NCBI GenBank assembly: GCA_910588955.1 | Contig: CAJURQ010000002.1 | Location: forward strand, 1 to 31,360 | DNA: 31,360 bases | Direction: 5' to 3' | DNA from: an uncultured Lachnospiraceae bacterium | GTDB taxonomy: Bacteria > Bacillota > Clostridia > Lachnospirales > Lachnospiraceae | Shown here: positions 14,888 through 24,027 of the stretch, piece by piece | Layout: each line of letters opens with the position of its first letter | Numbering within the stretch: position 1 is the stretch's first letter | Notes under the pieces: generated by a model | What the model was told of the DNA's origin: nothing | Seen by the model: only the letters and a program-made list of their open reading frames with translations | The model's database searches: none | Position numbers and translations under genes: made by a program

Positions 14888-16372
14888 TTATGCAAAGGGA
14901 TTCTCTGTCGGATAAGGCAGGCTCTTCGGCTGATTGTAGCCGATCTCGCTCACATCCACACCGATGTACTTGAATACCTCATACAACGCCTTGCCGTAGT
15001 GACCGAAAGCAACCGCGCCGTGATGAGGGTAGTTCTTTTCAATCAGCACATGACGGTAGAATCTGCCCATCTCGGGGATAGCGAACACACCGATACCGCC
15101 GAAGGACTTGGTCGCCACAGGAAGAACCTCGCCCTCCGCCACATATGCGCGCAGGATGTTGTCAGCCGTGCTCTGGAGACGGTAGAAGGTGATGTTGCCG
15201 GGAACGATATCGCCCTCGAGCGTACCCTGCGTCACTTCCTCGGGCAGGGATCTTGCCATGATCATCTGGTACTCCATACTGCACTTGGACAGCTTCTTGG
15301 AGCAGGTATTTCCACAGTGGAAGCCCATGAAAGTATCGGTAAACTTGTAGTCGAACTTGCCCTCGATGGACTCTTTGTACATATCCTTCGGCACAGAGTT
15401 GTTGATGTCGAGCAGCGTTACGATATCGTCGCTTACCGCCTCGCCGATGAACTCGCTTAAGCAGCCATAGATATCCACTTCACAGGATACCGGGATGCCT
15501 CTGCCGGTCAGACGGCTGTTCACGAAGCAGGGAACGAAACCGAACTGGGTCTGAAATGCAGGCCAGCACTTTCCTGCGATCGCCACATACTCACGATAAC
15601 CCTTATGCTCCTCGATCCAATCGAGCAGGGTCAGCTCATACTGCGCAAGCTTAGGTAGGATTTCGGGCTTGTTGTTGCCGTCACCAAGCTCTGCTTCCAT
15701 ATCCTTCACCACATCGGGAATACGTGGATCGTCCGCGTGCTTATTGAATGCTTCAAACAGGTCAAGCTCAGAGTTCTCCTCAATCTCGATGCCGAGATTG
15801 TAAAGCTGCTTGATGGGCGCGTTACATGCGAGGAAGTTGAGCGGTCTGGGACCGAAAGATATAATCTTCAGGCTGGAGAGTGCCACGATCGCCCGTGCAA
15901 TCGGCACGAACTCATTGATCATATCCGCGCAGTCCTCAGCATCCCCTACAGGGTACTCCGGGATATACGCCCTCACGTTTCTGAGCTTCAAGTTATAGCT
16001 TGCATTGAGCATACCGCAGTAAGCGTCGCCGCGCCCCTGAATCAAATCGTTCTGGGATTCCTCAGCCGCGGCAACGAACATCTTGGGACCCTCAAAGTGC
16101 TTTGCAAGCAGCGTCTCGGAAATTTCCGGACCAAAGTTGCCAAGGTACACACAGAGTGCGTTACAGCCGTTGTCCTTGATATCTTTCAGAGCGTTGACCA
16201 TGTCGATCTCGCTCTCGATAATGCAGACAGGGCACTCGTAAATGTCCGCCGCATCATACTTCTTTGCGTAAGCCTCAACCAGCGCTTTTCTTCTGTTGAT
16301 CGCAAGAGACGCCGGGAAACAGTCACGGCTTACCGCCACGATACCAATTTTTACCTTCGGTAAATTGTTCAT
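14888..16372 (-). CDS. L-fucose/L-arabinose isomerase family protein
   Basis: 494 residues, a cytoplasmic aldose-ketose isomerase of the FucI/AraA superfamily. The presumed metal/catalytic residues can be seen as Glu298 in SCEVDIYG, Asp322 in TLLDINN and the His pair in NYPHHGAVAFGHYG (450-451). The protein is shorter than E. coli FucI (591) and closer to the unnamed clostridial family that accompanies DUF4867 and XylB-like genes. Its sugar is unknown; candidates include L-fucose, D-arabinose and L-arabinose. AAAAGGAGG lies 9 bases upstream of the ATG. Last gene of the leftward operon with xylulokinase and DUF4867. Confidence 0.82.
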   Translation of the reverse strand: MNNLPKVKIGIVAVSRDCFPASLAINRRKALVEAYAKKYDAADIYECPVCIIESEIDMVNALKDIKDNGCNALCVYLGNFGPEISETLLAKHFEGPKMFVAAAEESQNDLIQGRGDAYCGMLNASYNLKLRNVRAYIPEYPVGDAEDCADMINEFVPIARAIVALSSLKIISFGPRPLNFLACNAPIKQLYNLGIEIEENSELDLFEAFNKHADDPRIPDVVKDMEAELGDGNNKPEILPKLAQYELTLLDWIEEHKGYREYVAIAGKCWPAFQTQFGFVPCFVNSRLTGRGIPVSCEVDIYGCLSEFIGEAVSDDIVTLLDINNSVPKDMYKESIEGKFDYKFTDTFMGFHCGNTCSKKLSKCSMEYQMIMARSLPEEVTQGTLEGDIVPGNITFYRLQSTADNILRAYVAEGEVLPVATKSFGGIGVFAIPEMGRFYRHVLIEKNYPHHGAVAFGHYGKALYEVFKYIGVDVSEIGYNQPKSLPYPTENPFA

Positions 16373-16421
16373 ATCTTATATCCTCCTTTTAACCGGTGCT
16401 GCCGGTATATTATACAATTTC

Positions 16422-17045
16422 TCAATCACGGATATCCAAATTTTTTCCTACCAGTCCGATATGCGCGCCCGCGTCGAGCCCGCCTTCCTCGTGACCGATC
16501 AGCCATTTGTTCTGCGCCGTAATCAGGGAATCCTCCCATCCCTCGTGGCTTTCCTCGAGCGGATAGTTGGTGCCCGCCGGGAGCACGATGCCTACCTTGA
16601 AACCGCCCTCGTTTGCACTGCAGGGCGCATAGTGCAGGGTCGTCGCGTAAATCTCCACAGCCGTACCCGCCTCCACGAGAAACGCCTCCATCTTCGCGGT
16701 CTCGTACTTGAAGTCGTCGGTGATATCCTGCTGCATACCGACAATCAATACTGCGTCCGTTGCCGCCACGTTGATCTCGGAGCTCCTGTGGTACTCGACC
16801 GCGTTCAGCTTATAGTTATGACCGTTGCAGTAGCCCACCTCGATCGGCAGCTCGCCGTAAGTTCTTCTCTGTAACTCTTTTGCCGCCGTCGTCTCCTCCA
16901 GCGCCTTGATGGAAGGCTCGTAAGCCACACCGTCAGGCAGCGGCGTCTCCCTCTTGATCGCCTCCACGAGATCGGTGAAGTCGATCCCCTGTACGACCCT
17001 GCCATACTTACGAAATGACGGGTCTGTCACTTTTTTGATCTCCAT
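16422..17045 (-). CDS. DUF4867 family protein
   Basis: 207 residues from the ATG giving MEIKKVTDPS, preceded by AAAGGAG at 10 bases (a GTG nine bases earlier is too near the SD). The sequence fits DUF4867, a cupin-like cytoplasmic family found beside fucose-isomerase-like genes. Candidate metal ligands are in GYCNGHNYKLNAVEYHRSSE (His and Glu residues) and YATTLHYAPC. A role as sugar mutarotase, isomerase partner or second isomerase in the pathway is inferred from position: 50 bases upstream of the isomerase gene on the same transcript. Confidence 0.75.
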   Translation of the reverse strand: MEIKKVTDPSFRKYGRVVQGIDFTDLVEAIKRETPLPDGVAYEPSIKALEETTAAKELQRRTYGELPIEVGYCNGHNYKLNAVEYHRSSEINVAATDAVLIVGMQQDITDDFKYETAKMEAFLVEAGTAVEIYATTLHYAPCSANEGGFKVGIVLPAGTNYPLEESHEGWEDSLITAQNKWLIGHEEGGLDAGAHIGLVGKNLDIRD

Positions 17046-17103
17046 CTGTAACACACTCCTTTCCTCTCTTTTCTATTTTCAGTCAAATCCAATTCCGCTT
17101 TCC

Positions 17104-19386
17104 TTAAGCCGCAGTCTTGCAACGGTATGCCCTCAACCGTTCCACAATCCCCGCGCGATAAATCCCATATGCCAAAAGCGTCAACAGTGAAACAAGTTCC
17201 GCCGCCCGCCAGTACCACGGTTCATGAAACGCCATATGAAGCGTTCCGCTGTAATTTGCCGGCACTGTGACTGCAACACGTCCGTTATCTCCCTGAGCCG
17301 TTTTCAGCGCCTCCTTACTTTCGACATCAAACGATCGATATCCGCTATAATAAACAACCGGCAGCAAAATATCCTGCTCCTGTTTTGTCGGGTTTGTAAC
17401 GGATACATCAAACGTCAAATACTCTCTCTTTATATCATCAACCTGCAGCGACTCATCATATTCCACGTTCTTTGTCAGGCAATCCATATCCGTCACAGCG
17501 GGCAGATATTCTGCTCTTCCCATTTCAAAGTTTCCCTGCCCGATCTCCAGATCGATATAGTCTAAATAAACCGACTCTGTCATAACCGTTTCAAAATAAC
17601 TGAAATCCTGATAGAGAACAAAGCAGCAGAGCAAGCCGGCAATCATATACATACTTTTCTGTTCCAGCAGCTTCATCGAAAAGCACACCGCGCAGAAACA
17701 TGCCGCAATCGCTGTCGCTATGCCAAAAAAGCGATGCTGATACTGTATTGTCGTAAAATATTTCAGAAAAATCGTATGAATCTTCGCTATCCGGACTATC
17801 GGAAACAAATCCGTACATACCCAAAAAGCCAAAACGGTAAAAGCCAAAAATACTCTGCTGTACCCCGTCATCTTATCCTTTTTTTGCAAAGGTATCGTCA
17901 CAACATAGAATAAAATTACGAATAAAATAGCCAGGTCTATATGATAATCCGGATTAAGAAAAAGATTATATATACTTCTTCCGCCTCCGTTTGCCATAAA
18001 AGGCACTAACCTTTCGTAAGAGGCACTGTTTCCTACACTCCTTCCAAGTTCCGTATTGATGCGAAGCTTCTCCGTAAACATATAGTTTATAAACGGAACC
18101 AAAAACCATAAATTCAATAAAATCGATGCGCCTACAGCTTTCACAAGCTCCAGAAATGTATTTTTGCGAAATACCCTCTTTATCATTATCAGGCAGACCA
18201 AAACCGAATAAGCGCCGACGATCAGACAACTGAGGATATGGGTCATCAATAATCCGGTAAAACCAACCGTCAACAATATCCATATCCGCTTATACTCCTG
18301 ACTTGATGTATCTTCGGTAAAAACCAAGAAAAATCCCGCTATGACAAGCGGATAAAAAACCGCCGCACCGCAGTTGCCCATCATGGTCGTCGTATATAAC
18401 AATGATAAATTTGCCGTACTTCCGACGTACAAAACACTCCCCACCATGGCAGCGACATCATTTTTTGCAATTTTCTTAAAAGCATAGAAAGATATGAAAA
18501 CGTTAGCAATATGAACAACTTCCGAATAACATTTATAAGCATCCTGCAATGTAAAACCCACTATCCGCAGAACGGCGGGAAAATACAAAAAAATGTCCCC
18601 ATAAAAGACGGAAGAAGCATACCCGTATCCGTTAAGCCATTCCGGCTGGATTTTTACGGGGAACTGCCCTGCCAGCAATCCCCTGTATAACCCCTCAATC
18701 CGCTGCAGGTGAAAGACCAGATCCATATTGGGAGGTTCCGATAATCCACTCCGATACATCGGCAGACCTACAAAAAACGCTGTAAAAGTAAGTACCAGAA
18801 ATACCGTTTTCCGCTCCGGATTCCATGCCGTAAAGTAATTAAAATAAAACCATACCAAAAAATTCAGAAACACAAGAAAAAACGCCAGACAAAACAGCGG
18901 ATATATATATGTCAGTTTTGTAGGAATTACACGTACCTGCAGCAACTGCACATAATCGCCCTCTACTGCATCTCCTGTTAATCTGAGTTTAAACCGCACT
19001 GCAGAATCATCACGCATCCTCACCCTGTAAAAGAGGCTGCCCTCATCAGGGTTCACAGTAAACTCATCATCATCAACCAAATCGGTTCCCGCTCCGCGCC
19101 CATAAACGAGACCGGCTTTCGCAATGCCATGCTCCGCATAAGTCGCTTCAAAATAGTATATTCCCGCTTTTAGCTGAATTTCCGGCGTAACAACGGCCCT
19201 TTTATCCGTATAGGAGGGATCCATGTATCCGCCCGCCTCATAGCGTCCCCCTACATCCTGCACCTCCATATCATCGGACGAAAAAACCATTTCCTCTTTA
19301 GAATATGTCCCTATAGAATAAACCGCATATATCAAAAAGACAGCTAACTCTATAGCAAATAAAATCGATTTTTTGAATGGAATCAT
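17104..19386 (-). CDS. Large polytopic membrane protein, PTPS-related/GT-C-like
   Basis: 760 residues from the ATG preceded by AAGGAG at 6 bases; a GTG/ATG further up (19407) lacks one. One N-terminal membrane span (about 7-26), an extracytoplasmic beta-rich part (30-155), then about twelve spans (160-625) and a final extracytoplasmic part plus last span near 735. The segment MDLVFHLQRIEGL (221-233), followed by QFPVKIQPEW, matches the conserved first-loop motif of the 6-pyruvoyl-tetrahydropterin-synthase-related membrane family (PF10131), which has the GT-C glycosyltransferase shape. It is visibly AT-richer than the genes on both sides, which suggests later entry into the sugar operon. A lipid-linked sugar transferase role is inference. 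Confidence 0.7.
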   Translation of the reverse strand: MIPFKKSILFAIELAVFLIYAVYSIGTYSKEEMVFSSDDMEVQDVGGRYEAGGYMDPSYTDKRAVVTPEIQLKAGIYYFEATYAEHGIAKAGLVYGRGAGTDLVDDDEFTVNPDEGSLFYRVRMRDDSAVRFKLRLTGDAVEGDYVQLLQVRVIPTKLTYIYPLFCLAFFLVFLNFLVWFYFNYFTAWNPERKTVFLVLTFTAFFVGLPMYRSGLSEPPNMDLVFHLQRIEGLYRGLLAGQFPVKIQPEWLNGYGYASSVFYGDIFLYFPAVLRIVGFTLQDAYKCYSEVVHIANVFISFYAFKKIAKNDVAAMVGSVLYVGSTANLSLLYTTTMMGNCGAAVFYPLVIAGFFLVFTEDTSSQEYKRIWILLTVGFTGLLMTHILSCLIVGAYSVLVCLIMIKRVFRKNTFLELVKAVGASILLNLWFLVPFINYMFTEKLRINTELGRSVGNSASYERLVPFMANGGGRSIYNLFLNPDYHIDLAILFVILFYVVTIPLQKKDKMTGYSRVFLAFTVLAFWVCTDLFPIVRIAKIHTIFLKYFTTIQYQHRFFGIATAIAACFCAVCFSMKLLEQKSMYMIAGLLCCFVLYQDFSYFETVMTESVYLDYIDLEIGQGNFEMGRAEYLPAVTDMDCLTKNVEYDESLQVDDIKREYLTFDVSVTNPTKQEQDILLPVVYYSGYRSFDVESKEALKTAQGDNGRVAVTVPANYSGTLHMAFHEPWYWRAAELVSLLTLLAYGIYRAGIVERLRAYRCKTAA

Positions 19387-19408
19387 TTTCCTCTCCTTCA
19401 TGACCATT

Positions 19409-20887
19409 CTACATATTCAATTTCTTAAACAATTCCTTACAGGTCGGATAAATCTGCTTAAACTGCTGATATCTCTTCTCGTATTTCTCCACAAGCGCGG
19501 GTTCCGGCTCCACCGTGTCCACAATCTTAACGATCTTCGCCGCAGCCTCCTCCACGTTCCCGTACTCGCCGCATGCCACAGCCGCCAGCATCGCGCCGCC
19601 CATAGCAGGTCCCTCCTCGCTCTCGATCACGTCCACTTTCAGGTTCATGACATTGGCGATCATCCGCTTCCAGAGCGGGCTCTTCGCGCCGCCGCCGCAG
19701 ATCTTTGTGCGCTCGATATGAATGCCGAGGGACCTCGCCACCTCAAGGGAATCTCTCAGCGCAAATGCCACGCCCTCCAAAACCGCCTGCGTCATGTCCG
19801 CTCTCGTGGTATCCATGGTCATGCCGATAAAAGTGCCTCTCGCGTCGGGATCGTTATGCGGGGAACGCTCTCCCATCAGATAAGGCAGAAAATACACATG
19901 GTTCTCTCCCAGCTTGTCGTCGGTGATCGCCTTCTGCTCATCCGCATATTTCTCCGTGCCGATGATATCGTCCATCCACCACTTATTGCAGGATGCCGCG
20001 CTGAGCATACAGCCCATCAGATGATAGTGCCCGTCCGCATGGGCAAAGGCATGAAGGGCGTTGAACTTATCCACCCCAAACTTGTCTGACGAAATAAAAA
20101 TGGTGCCGCTGGTACCGAGAGAGATATTGCACATGCCGTCTCCCACCGTACCTGTTCCCACAGCAGCCGCAGCGTTGTCGCCACCGCCCGCCGCAACCTT
20201 CACATTCTCGGGAATGCCAAGCTCTTTCGCGATCTCCGGCAGCACGCATCCCACGGTTTCGTAACTCTCATAAATCTTCGCAAGCTGCTCTTCCTTCACG
20301 CCGCAGATGTCGCACATCTCCTTAGACCAGCAGCGGTTCTTCACATCGAACAGCAGCATACCCGAAGCGTCGGAAACGTCCGTGCAGTGCACCCCCGTCA
20401 GCTTGTACGCAATATAATCCTTCGGGAGCATGATCTTTCTTATCCGCGCAAAATTCTTCGGCTCCTTGTTCTTCACCCAGAGCACTTTCGGCGCGGTAAA
20501 TCCCGTAAAGGAAATGTTCGCCGTATACTCGGACAGCTTATCTTTTCCGATCTCGTTATTTAAGTAATCGCACTCCTCCGTGGTTCTCCCGTCATTCCAG
20601 AGAATCGCGGGGCGGATCACCTCATCCTTCTCATCCAAAATCACAAGCCCGTGCATCTGTCCTCCGAAACTGATGCCCGCAATCTGGCTCTTGTCCACAC
20701 CGGCAATCAGCTCCTTAATGCCCGCAATGCTCTGCTCATACCAATCCTCCGGCTTCTGCTCAGACCATCCCGGATGCGGAAAATAAAGCGGATATTCCTT
20801 CGATACGATATTTACGATCTTCCCGTTCCCCTCCATCAAGAGAAGCTTCACGGCGCTTGTTCCCAAATCTACCCCGATATACAGCAT
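19409..20887 (-). CDS. xylB: Xylulokinase (FGGY family carbohydrate kinase)
   Basis: 492 residues, the normal XylB length. It phosphorylates a ketopentose with ATP in the cytoplasm. Seen: Asp6 in GVDLGTSAVK; the substrate loop GGQMHG (75-80); catalytic Asp237 in AGGGDNAAA; the nucleotide-binding GTSGTIF; and the C-terminal GGGAKSPLWKRM. These agree with XylB rather than glycerol kinase. Since the operon encodes a FucI/AraA-type isomerase and no xylose isomerase, the true substrate may be another ketose such as D-ribulose or L-fuculose. First gene of the operon, under the divergent LacI-type regulator. Confidence 0.88.
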   Translation of the reverse strand: MLYIGVDLGTSAVKLLLMEGNGKIVNIVSKEYPLYFPHPGWSEQKPEDWYEQSIAGIKELIAGVDKSQIAGISFGGQMHGLVILDEKDEVIRPAILWNDGRTTEECDYLNNEIGKDKLSEYTANISFTGFTAPKVLWVKNKEPKNFARIRKIMLPKDYIAYKLTGVHCTDVSDASGMLLFDVKNRCWSKEMCDICGVKEEQLAKIYESYETVGCVLPEIAKELGIPENVKVAAGGGDNAAAAVGTGTVGDGMCNISLGTSGTIFISSDKFGVDKFNALHAFAHADGHYHLMGCMLSAASCNKWWMDDIIGTEKYADEQKAITDDKLGENHVYFLPYLMGERSPHNDPDARGTFIGMTMDTTRADMTQAVLEGVAFALRDSLEVARSLGIHIERTKICGGGAKSPLWKRMIANVMNLKVDVIESEEGPAMGGAMLAAVACGEYGNVEEAAAKIVKIVDTVEPEPALVEKYEKRYQQFKQIYPTCKELFKKLNM

Positions 20888-20927
20888 TTTTACCCTCCCA
20901 TACTTTTCAGTTAAATTTTTCCGTGCC

Positions 20928-20935
20928 CGTGCACG
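20928..20935. promoter_or_regulatory. Candidate operator for the sugar regulator
   Basis: CGTGCACG is a perfect 8-bp palindrome extended by GATATC on one side. It lies about 15-22 bases downstream of the xylB -10 box, where a LacI-family repressor would block transcription. Only one copy is seen. Confidence 0.35.
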
Positions 20936-20949
20936 ATATCTCTGTTTCC

Positions 20950-20978
20950 ATGATAAGCCGTCCAGCCCGCAAAAGCAA
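20950..20978 (-). promoter_or_regulatory. Promoter of the xylB operon
   Basis: Minus strand TTGCTT (20973-20978), 17-base spacer, TATCAT (20950-20955). It gives a leader of about 55 bases to xylB. Confidence 0.6.
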
Positions 20979-21025
20979 TACCGTATATTTTTTTCGTAAC
21001 TTTACACAAATTGCGGCAGAACGCA

Positions 21026-21054
21026 TTGTCTATTTCCACTTGATATGCTAAAGT
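21026..21054 (+). promoter_or_regulatory. Promoter of the LacI-type regulator gene
   Basis: TTGTCT (21026-21031), 17-base spacer, TAAAGT (21049-21054), 28 bases before the chosen ATG. It lies back to back with the xylB promoter in a 195-base divergent region. Confidence 0.5.
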
Positions 21055-21082
21055 GAAAAAAACCGGAAAAGGAAATCCCACT

Positions 21083-22099
21083 ATGGCGACCATCAAGGAA
21101 ATCGCGGCTCTCGCCGGCGTATCCCGGGGTACGGTAGACCGCGTGTTAAATCACCGCGGCGACGTCAATCCCCAGACAGAAGAAAAAATCATGAAGATCG
21201 TCCGCGCCCTCGACTACAAGCCGAACAAGGCGGGCATCGTTCTCGCCGCCCAGAAAAAAAATTTAAAGCTGGGCGTTGTGCTTTTGGGCGTCGGCAACCC
21301 GTTCTTTGACGATGTTCTCGCCGGCGTGCGCGAAAAAGCGCAGGAACTTGCCGGCTACAACTGCAGCGTACTCATAAAGCAGACGGAGTACAGCCTAAAG
21401 CAGCAGCTCGATGCCATAGACGCGCTGCTTGCGGAAGGGATAAACGGGCTTGCCATCTCCCCCTACAACGACAGCGCCGTGCGCAAAAAAATCGACAGCC
21501 TCAGCGACGCCGGGATTCCCGTGGTAACTTTGAATACCGATATCGAAAACGCCAGCCGGCTCGCCTATGTGGGCAGCAATTTTTACCGGTCCGGCGAGAC
21601 AGCCGGCGCCCTGATACGGCTGATGACGAAAGGGGAAGTGCACGTCGGCATCGTTTCCGGCTCGCAGAATATCCTCTGCCACACGGAGCGTATCGCCGGC
21701 TTTGCCCACATCGTCGCGTCACACCCTAATATCCGCATCGTGGATACCGTGAACAGCAACGATGACGATCAGGTAAGCTTCGAGCTTACAAAAAAACTCC
21801 TCTCCGACCATCCCGAAATCAACGCCTTTTACTTTACCGCAGGCGGCGTATACGGCGGCTGCAGAGCGATCGAGACTTCCGCGCAAAAAAACGACACAGT
21901 TGTCATAACAAACGACCTCGTTCCCACTACCCGGGAATATATGGAAAAAGGACTGATCGCAGCCACTATCTGCCAACAGCCCTTTCAACAGGGTTCCCTT
22001 CCTCTCTCAATCCTATTCTCCTGTTTGGCAGCAGGAGAAATGCCCGTCTCAGAAAACAATTACGTGGATGTGGACATCCGGATCAGGGAGAACCTGTAG
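21083..22099 (+). CDS. LacI-family transcriptional regulator with sugar-binding domain
   Basis: 338 residues from MATIKEIAAL, with AAAAGGAA about 9 bases upstream; an upstream ATG at 21053 lies inside the promoter. The helix-turn-helix is TIKEIAALAGVSRGTVDRVLN (3-23, hinge at 50-58). The rest is a type-1 periplasmic-binding-protein sensor of the ribose-binding type (GVGNPFFDDV, ISPYNDSAV, VTLNTDI, YVGSNFY and ITNDLVP). It most likely controls the divergent xylB operon and its effector is a sugar or sugar phosphate of that pathway. The last 17 bases overlap the 3' end of the convergent EAL gene. Confidence 0.88.
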   Translation: MATIKEIAALAGVSRGTVDRVLNHRGDVNPQTEEKIMKIVRALDYKPNKAGIVLAAQKKNLKLGVVLLGVGNPFFDDVLAGVREKAQELAGYNCSVLIKQTEYSLKQQLDAIDALLAEGINGLAISPYNDSAVRKKIDSLSDAGIPVVTLNTDIENASRLAYVGSNFYRSGETAGALIRLMTKGEVHVGIVSGSQNILCHTERIAGFAHIVASHPNIRIVDTVNSNDDDQVSFELTKKLLSDHPEINAFYFTAGGVYGGCRAIETSAQKNDTVVITNDLVPTTREYMEKGLIAATICQQPFQQGSLPLSILFSCLAAGEMPVSENNYVDVDIRIRENL

Positions 22100-23846
22100 T
22101 CTCTAAGAACTCCTTCTCAAACTGCCCTGCCGGAGTGGGTTTCCCGAAATAGTAACCTTGTATCATATCCGGCTTGGTAGCCATCATTTTTGAAAGTTCT
22201 TCCTTCTCCTCAATCCCCTCCATGCAGACAACCGAACCCAGACTGTGCACCATATCTATGATGTGGCTGATGATATTGTAATCGTATTCGTTCTTAAGCG
22301 CCTGAACCACAAAAGTTCTGTCGATCTTCACTGTCTTCGCGTCGATCTCCTTCAGGTAGCGCATATTGGAATAACCTGTCCCGAAATCATCCAGCGCCAG
22401 ATCAATCTTTCTCGACTTCAAGTCCTTAAACAGTTCTTTGATTCTGTCGTTCGTCTCGATATAGCCGCTCTCCGTCAGCTCCAGCACCAGACTTTCCGGA
22501 TCCAATCCCACTTCCTCGATACAGCGCTCCACGTCCCGCATCATATCGCTCTTGTAGAGCTGCACATATGACAGGTTGACATTGATGTGGAACTCGGGTA
22601 TGTACTCTTTCCACTTCTTGCACATCCTCGCCGCCTCCCAGAGCACATACTGCCCTACCGGGATAATCAGCCCGCTCTCCTCCAAAACCGGAATAAAGAC
22701 TGCCGGCGATACATTGCCAAACTTCTCATTTTTCCACCGAAGCAGCGCCTCCGCGCCGATCAGCCTGTAATCCTCCGCTGAGACAATCGGCTGGTAATAC
22801 ACCTCAAAGCCCCGGAAATCATGACTGACATCCTGTCTGAGAAGCTTACGGATGTCGAGCCGTTCCAGATATACGTCATACGCCGCCCGGTCAAACGCCA
22901 CCATCTGGTTTCTGCCGTTGCGCTTCGCCTCATTCAAGGCAAACTCCGTAAACCGCATGATTTCCTCCACGGTTGTGCCCGAAAAATCTCCCTCAATCAC
23001 ACCCGCAGACACGGTGTAAAAGCGGCTGTACTCCTTATTCTTGGCAGTGGCGGCTATGGTCCTCTGAATCTGCCTGTAGATGGCGCCCGGATCCTTCACC
23101 TCACCCTTCCCGGTGTCCACAATCATAAACTCATCCGCAACCAGACGATAAATATCCACGCTCTCATCCACGGTTTTTATCATGCACTCCGCCAGCTCGC
23201 GCAGTACCTCGTCGCCGGCTTCCACGCCTTCTTTTTCATTGATCTCTTTAAAATTGTCAATGCCGACACGCATCAGATACCGAACCGTCTCCGGCTGGTC
23301 CCGGAGCGTCGATTCCATATTCAGCCGGAATCTCGCCTCCCTGCGCAGCCCTGTGATATTATCCGCCTTCGCCTTTGTCCCCAGCTCGCTGACAGACCCG
23401 ATTAGCAGCCTGTGACCTTCCGTACCCGTCACCACCGTGCCGCGGCAGCTGATCCAGACCACACGACCCATGCGATCCAGCCAACGGTATTCCAATGTAT
23501 GATTATCCTGCTCACCCGAGCGGCATTTCTCGATATCAGCCGCCACCATTTCATAATCAGAAGGATAAATTATTTTCTTTAAGGTTTCCGTACAATTCTC
23601 AATCACTGTAGAGTGGAAGGGAAACCGCTTCGTCGCTTTCTCCGCCAACATGTAAATGTCCATATTCAAATCCAGTATATACATATAGGCGTCAGAAGAC
23701 TGCTGCATAATTTCAATGACTGACCGAATCTGTTCCAGCGACATACCCTGTAACGCACTCAGGTAACTCATCTTATGTACCAACGCCCGCCACCCCGTCG
23801 CGGCGTCGCGGCGTCGGCTGCACCCCCTTCCCTTATATTTATTCAT
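22083..23846 (-). CDS. PAS-GGDEF(degenerate)-EAL protein, probable c-di-GMP phosphodiesterase
   Basis: 587 residues, no membrane span. PAS-like domain about 45-155; GGDEF domain about 160-315 in which the signature reads VADEF (236-240) instead of GGDEF, so cyclase activity is doubtful; EAL domain about 330-587. The EAL set is complete: Glu366 of EALLRW, Asn424, Glu459, Asp486-Asp487 of DDFGTGYS, Lys507, Glu543 and QGYYFGKP. It should cleave c-di-GMP, with PAS and the GGDEF remnant as regulators. The first 25 residues are basic and cover an 8-bp tandem repeat; no good ribosome binding site is seen for the ATG at 23846, and an internal ATG (MSYLSALQGM) is an alternative. Confidence 0.85.
   Translation of the reverse strand: MNKYKGRGCSRRRDAATGWRALVHKMSYLSALQGMSLEQIRSVIEIMQQSSDAYMYILDLNMDIYMLAEKATKRFPFHSTVIENCTETLKKIIYPSDYEMVAADIEKCRSGEQDNHTLEYRWLDRMGRVVWISCRGTVVTGTEGHRLLIGSVSELGTKAKADNITGLRREARFRLNMESTLRDQPETVRYLMRVGIDNFKEINEKEGVEAGDEVLRELAECMIKTVDESVDIYRLVADEFMIVDTGKGEVKDPGAIYRQIQRTIAATAKNKEYSRFYTVSAGVIEGDFSGTTVEEIMRFTEFALNEAKRNGRNQMVAFDRAAYDVYLERLDIRKLLRQDVSHDFRGFEVYYQPIVSAEDYRLIGAEALLRWKNEKFGNVSPAVFIPVLEESGLIIPVGQYVLWEAARMCKKWKEYIPEFHINVNLSYVQLYKSDMMRDVERCIEEVGLDPESLVLELTESGYIETNDRIKELFKDLKSRKIDLALDDFGTGYSNMRYLKEIDAKTVKIDRTFVVQALKNEYDYNIISHIIDMVHSLGSVVCMEGIEEKEELSKMMATKPDMIQGYYFGKPTPAGQFEKEFLETTGSP
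23797..23818. repeat. 8-bp tandem repeat in the start of the EAL gene
   Basis: CGTCGCGG occurs twice in tandem (23797-23812), followed by CGTCGG (23813-23818), within the first 20 codons of the gene. Gain or loss of one unit changes the reading frame. Confidence 0.6.
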
Positions 23847-23849
23847 TTT

Positions 23850-23903
23850 AAACGTTTACGTTTAATATTCTTTCATTATACTTCCCGCTCCATATATTGT
23901 CAA
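23850..23903 (-). promoter_or_regulatory. Consensus promoter and palindromic site of the EAL gene
   Basis: Minus strand TTGACA (23898-23903), 17-base spacer, TATAAT (23875-23880): a perfect housekeeping promoter. The palindrome AAACGTTT (23850-23857) sits 10-20 bases downstream of the expected start site, between promoter and the upstream ATG, a good place for a repressor. Confidence 0.8.
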
Positions 23904-24027
23904 ACTATTTCTGTGTATTTTGCATAAAATTTTAGATTTTTCCTTTTTTATTTTTGTTGAATGCCAACAATTACTTGACTTAATATCACACACGAAAACT
24001 ATTCTATACAAAGACCCACGGTTTTGA

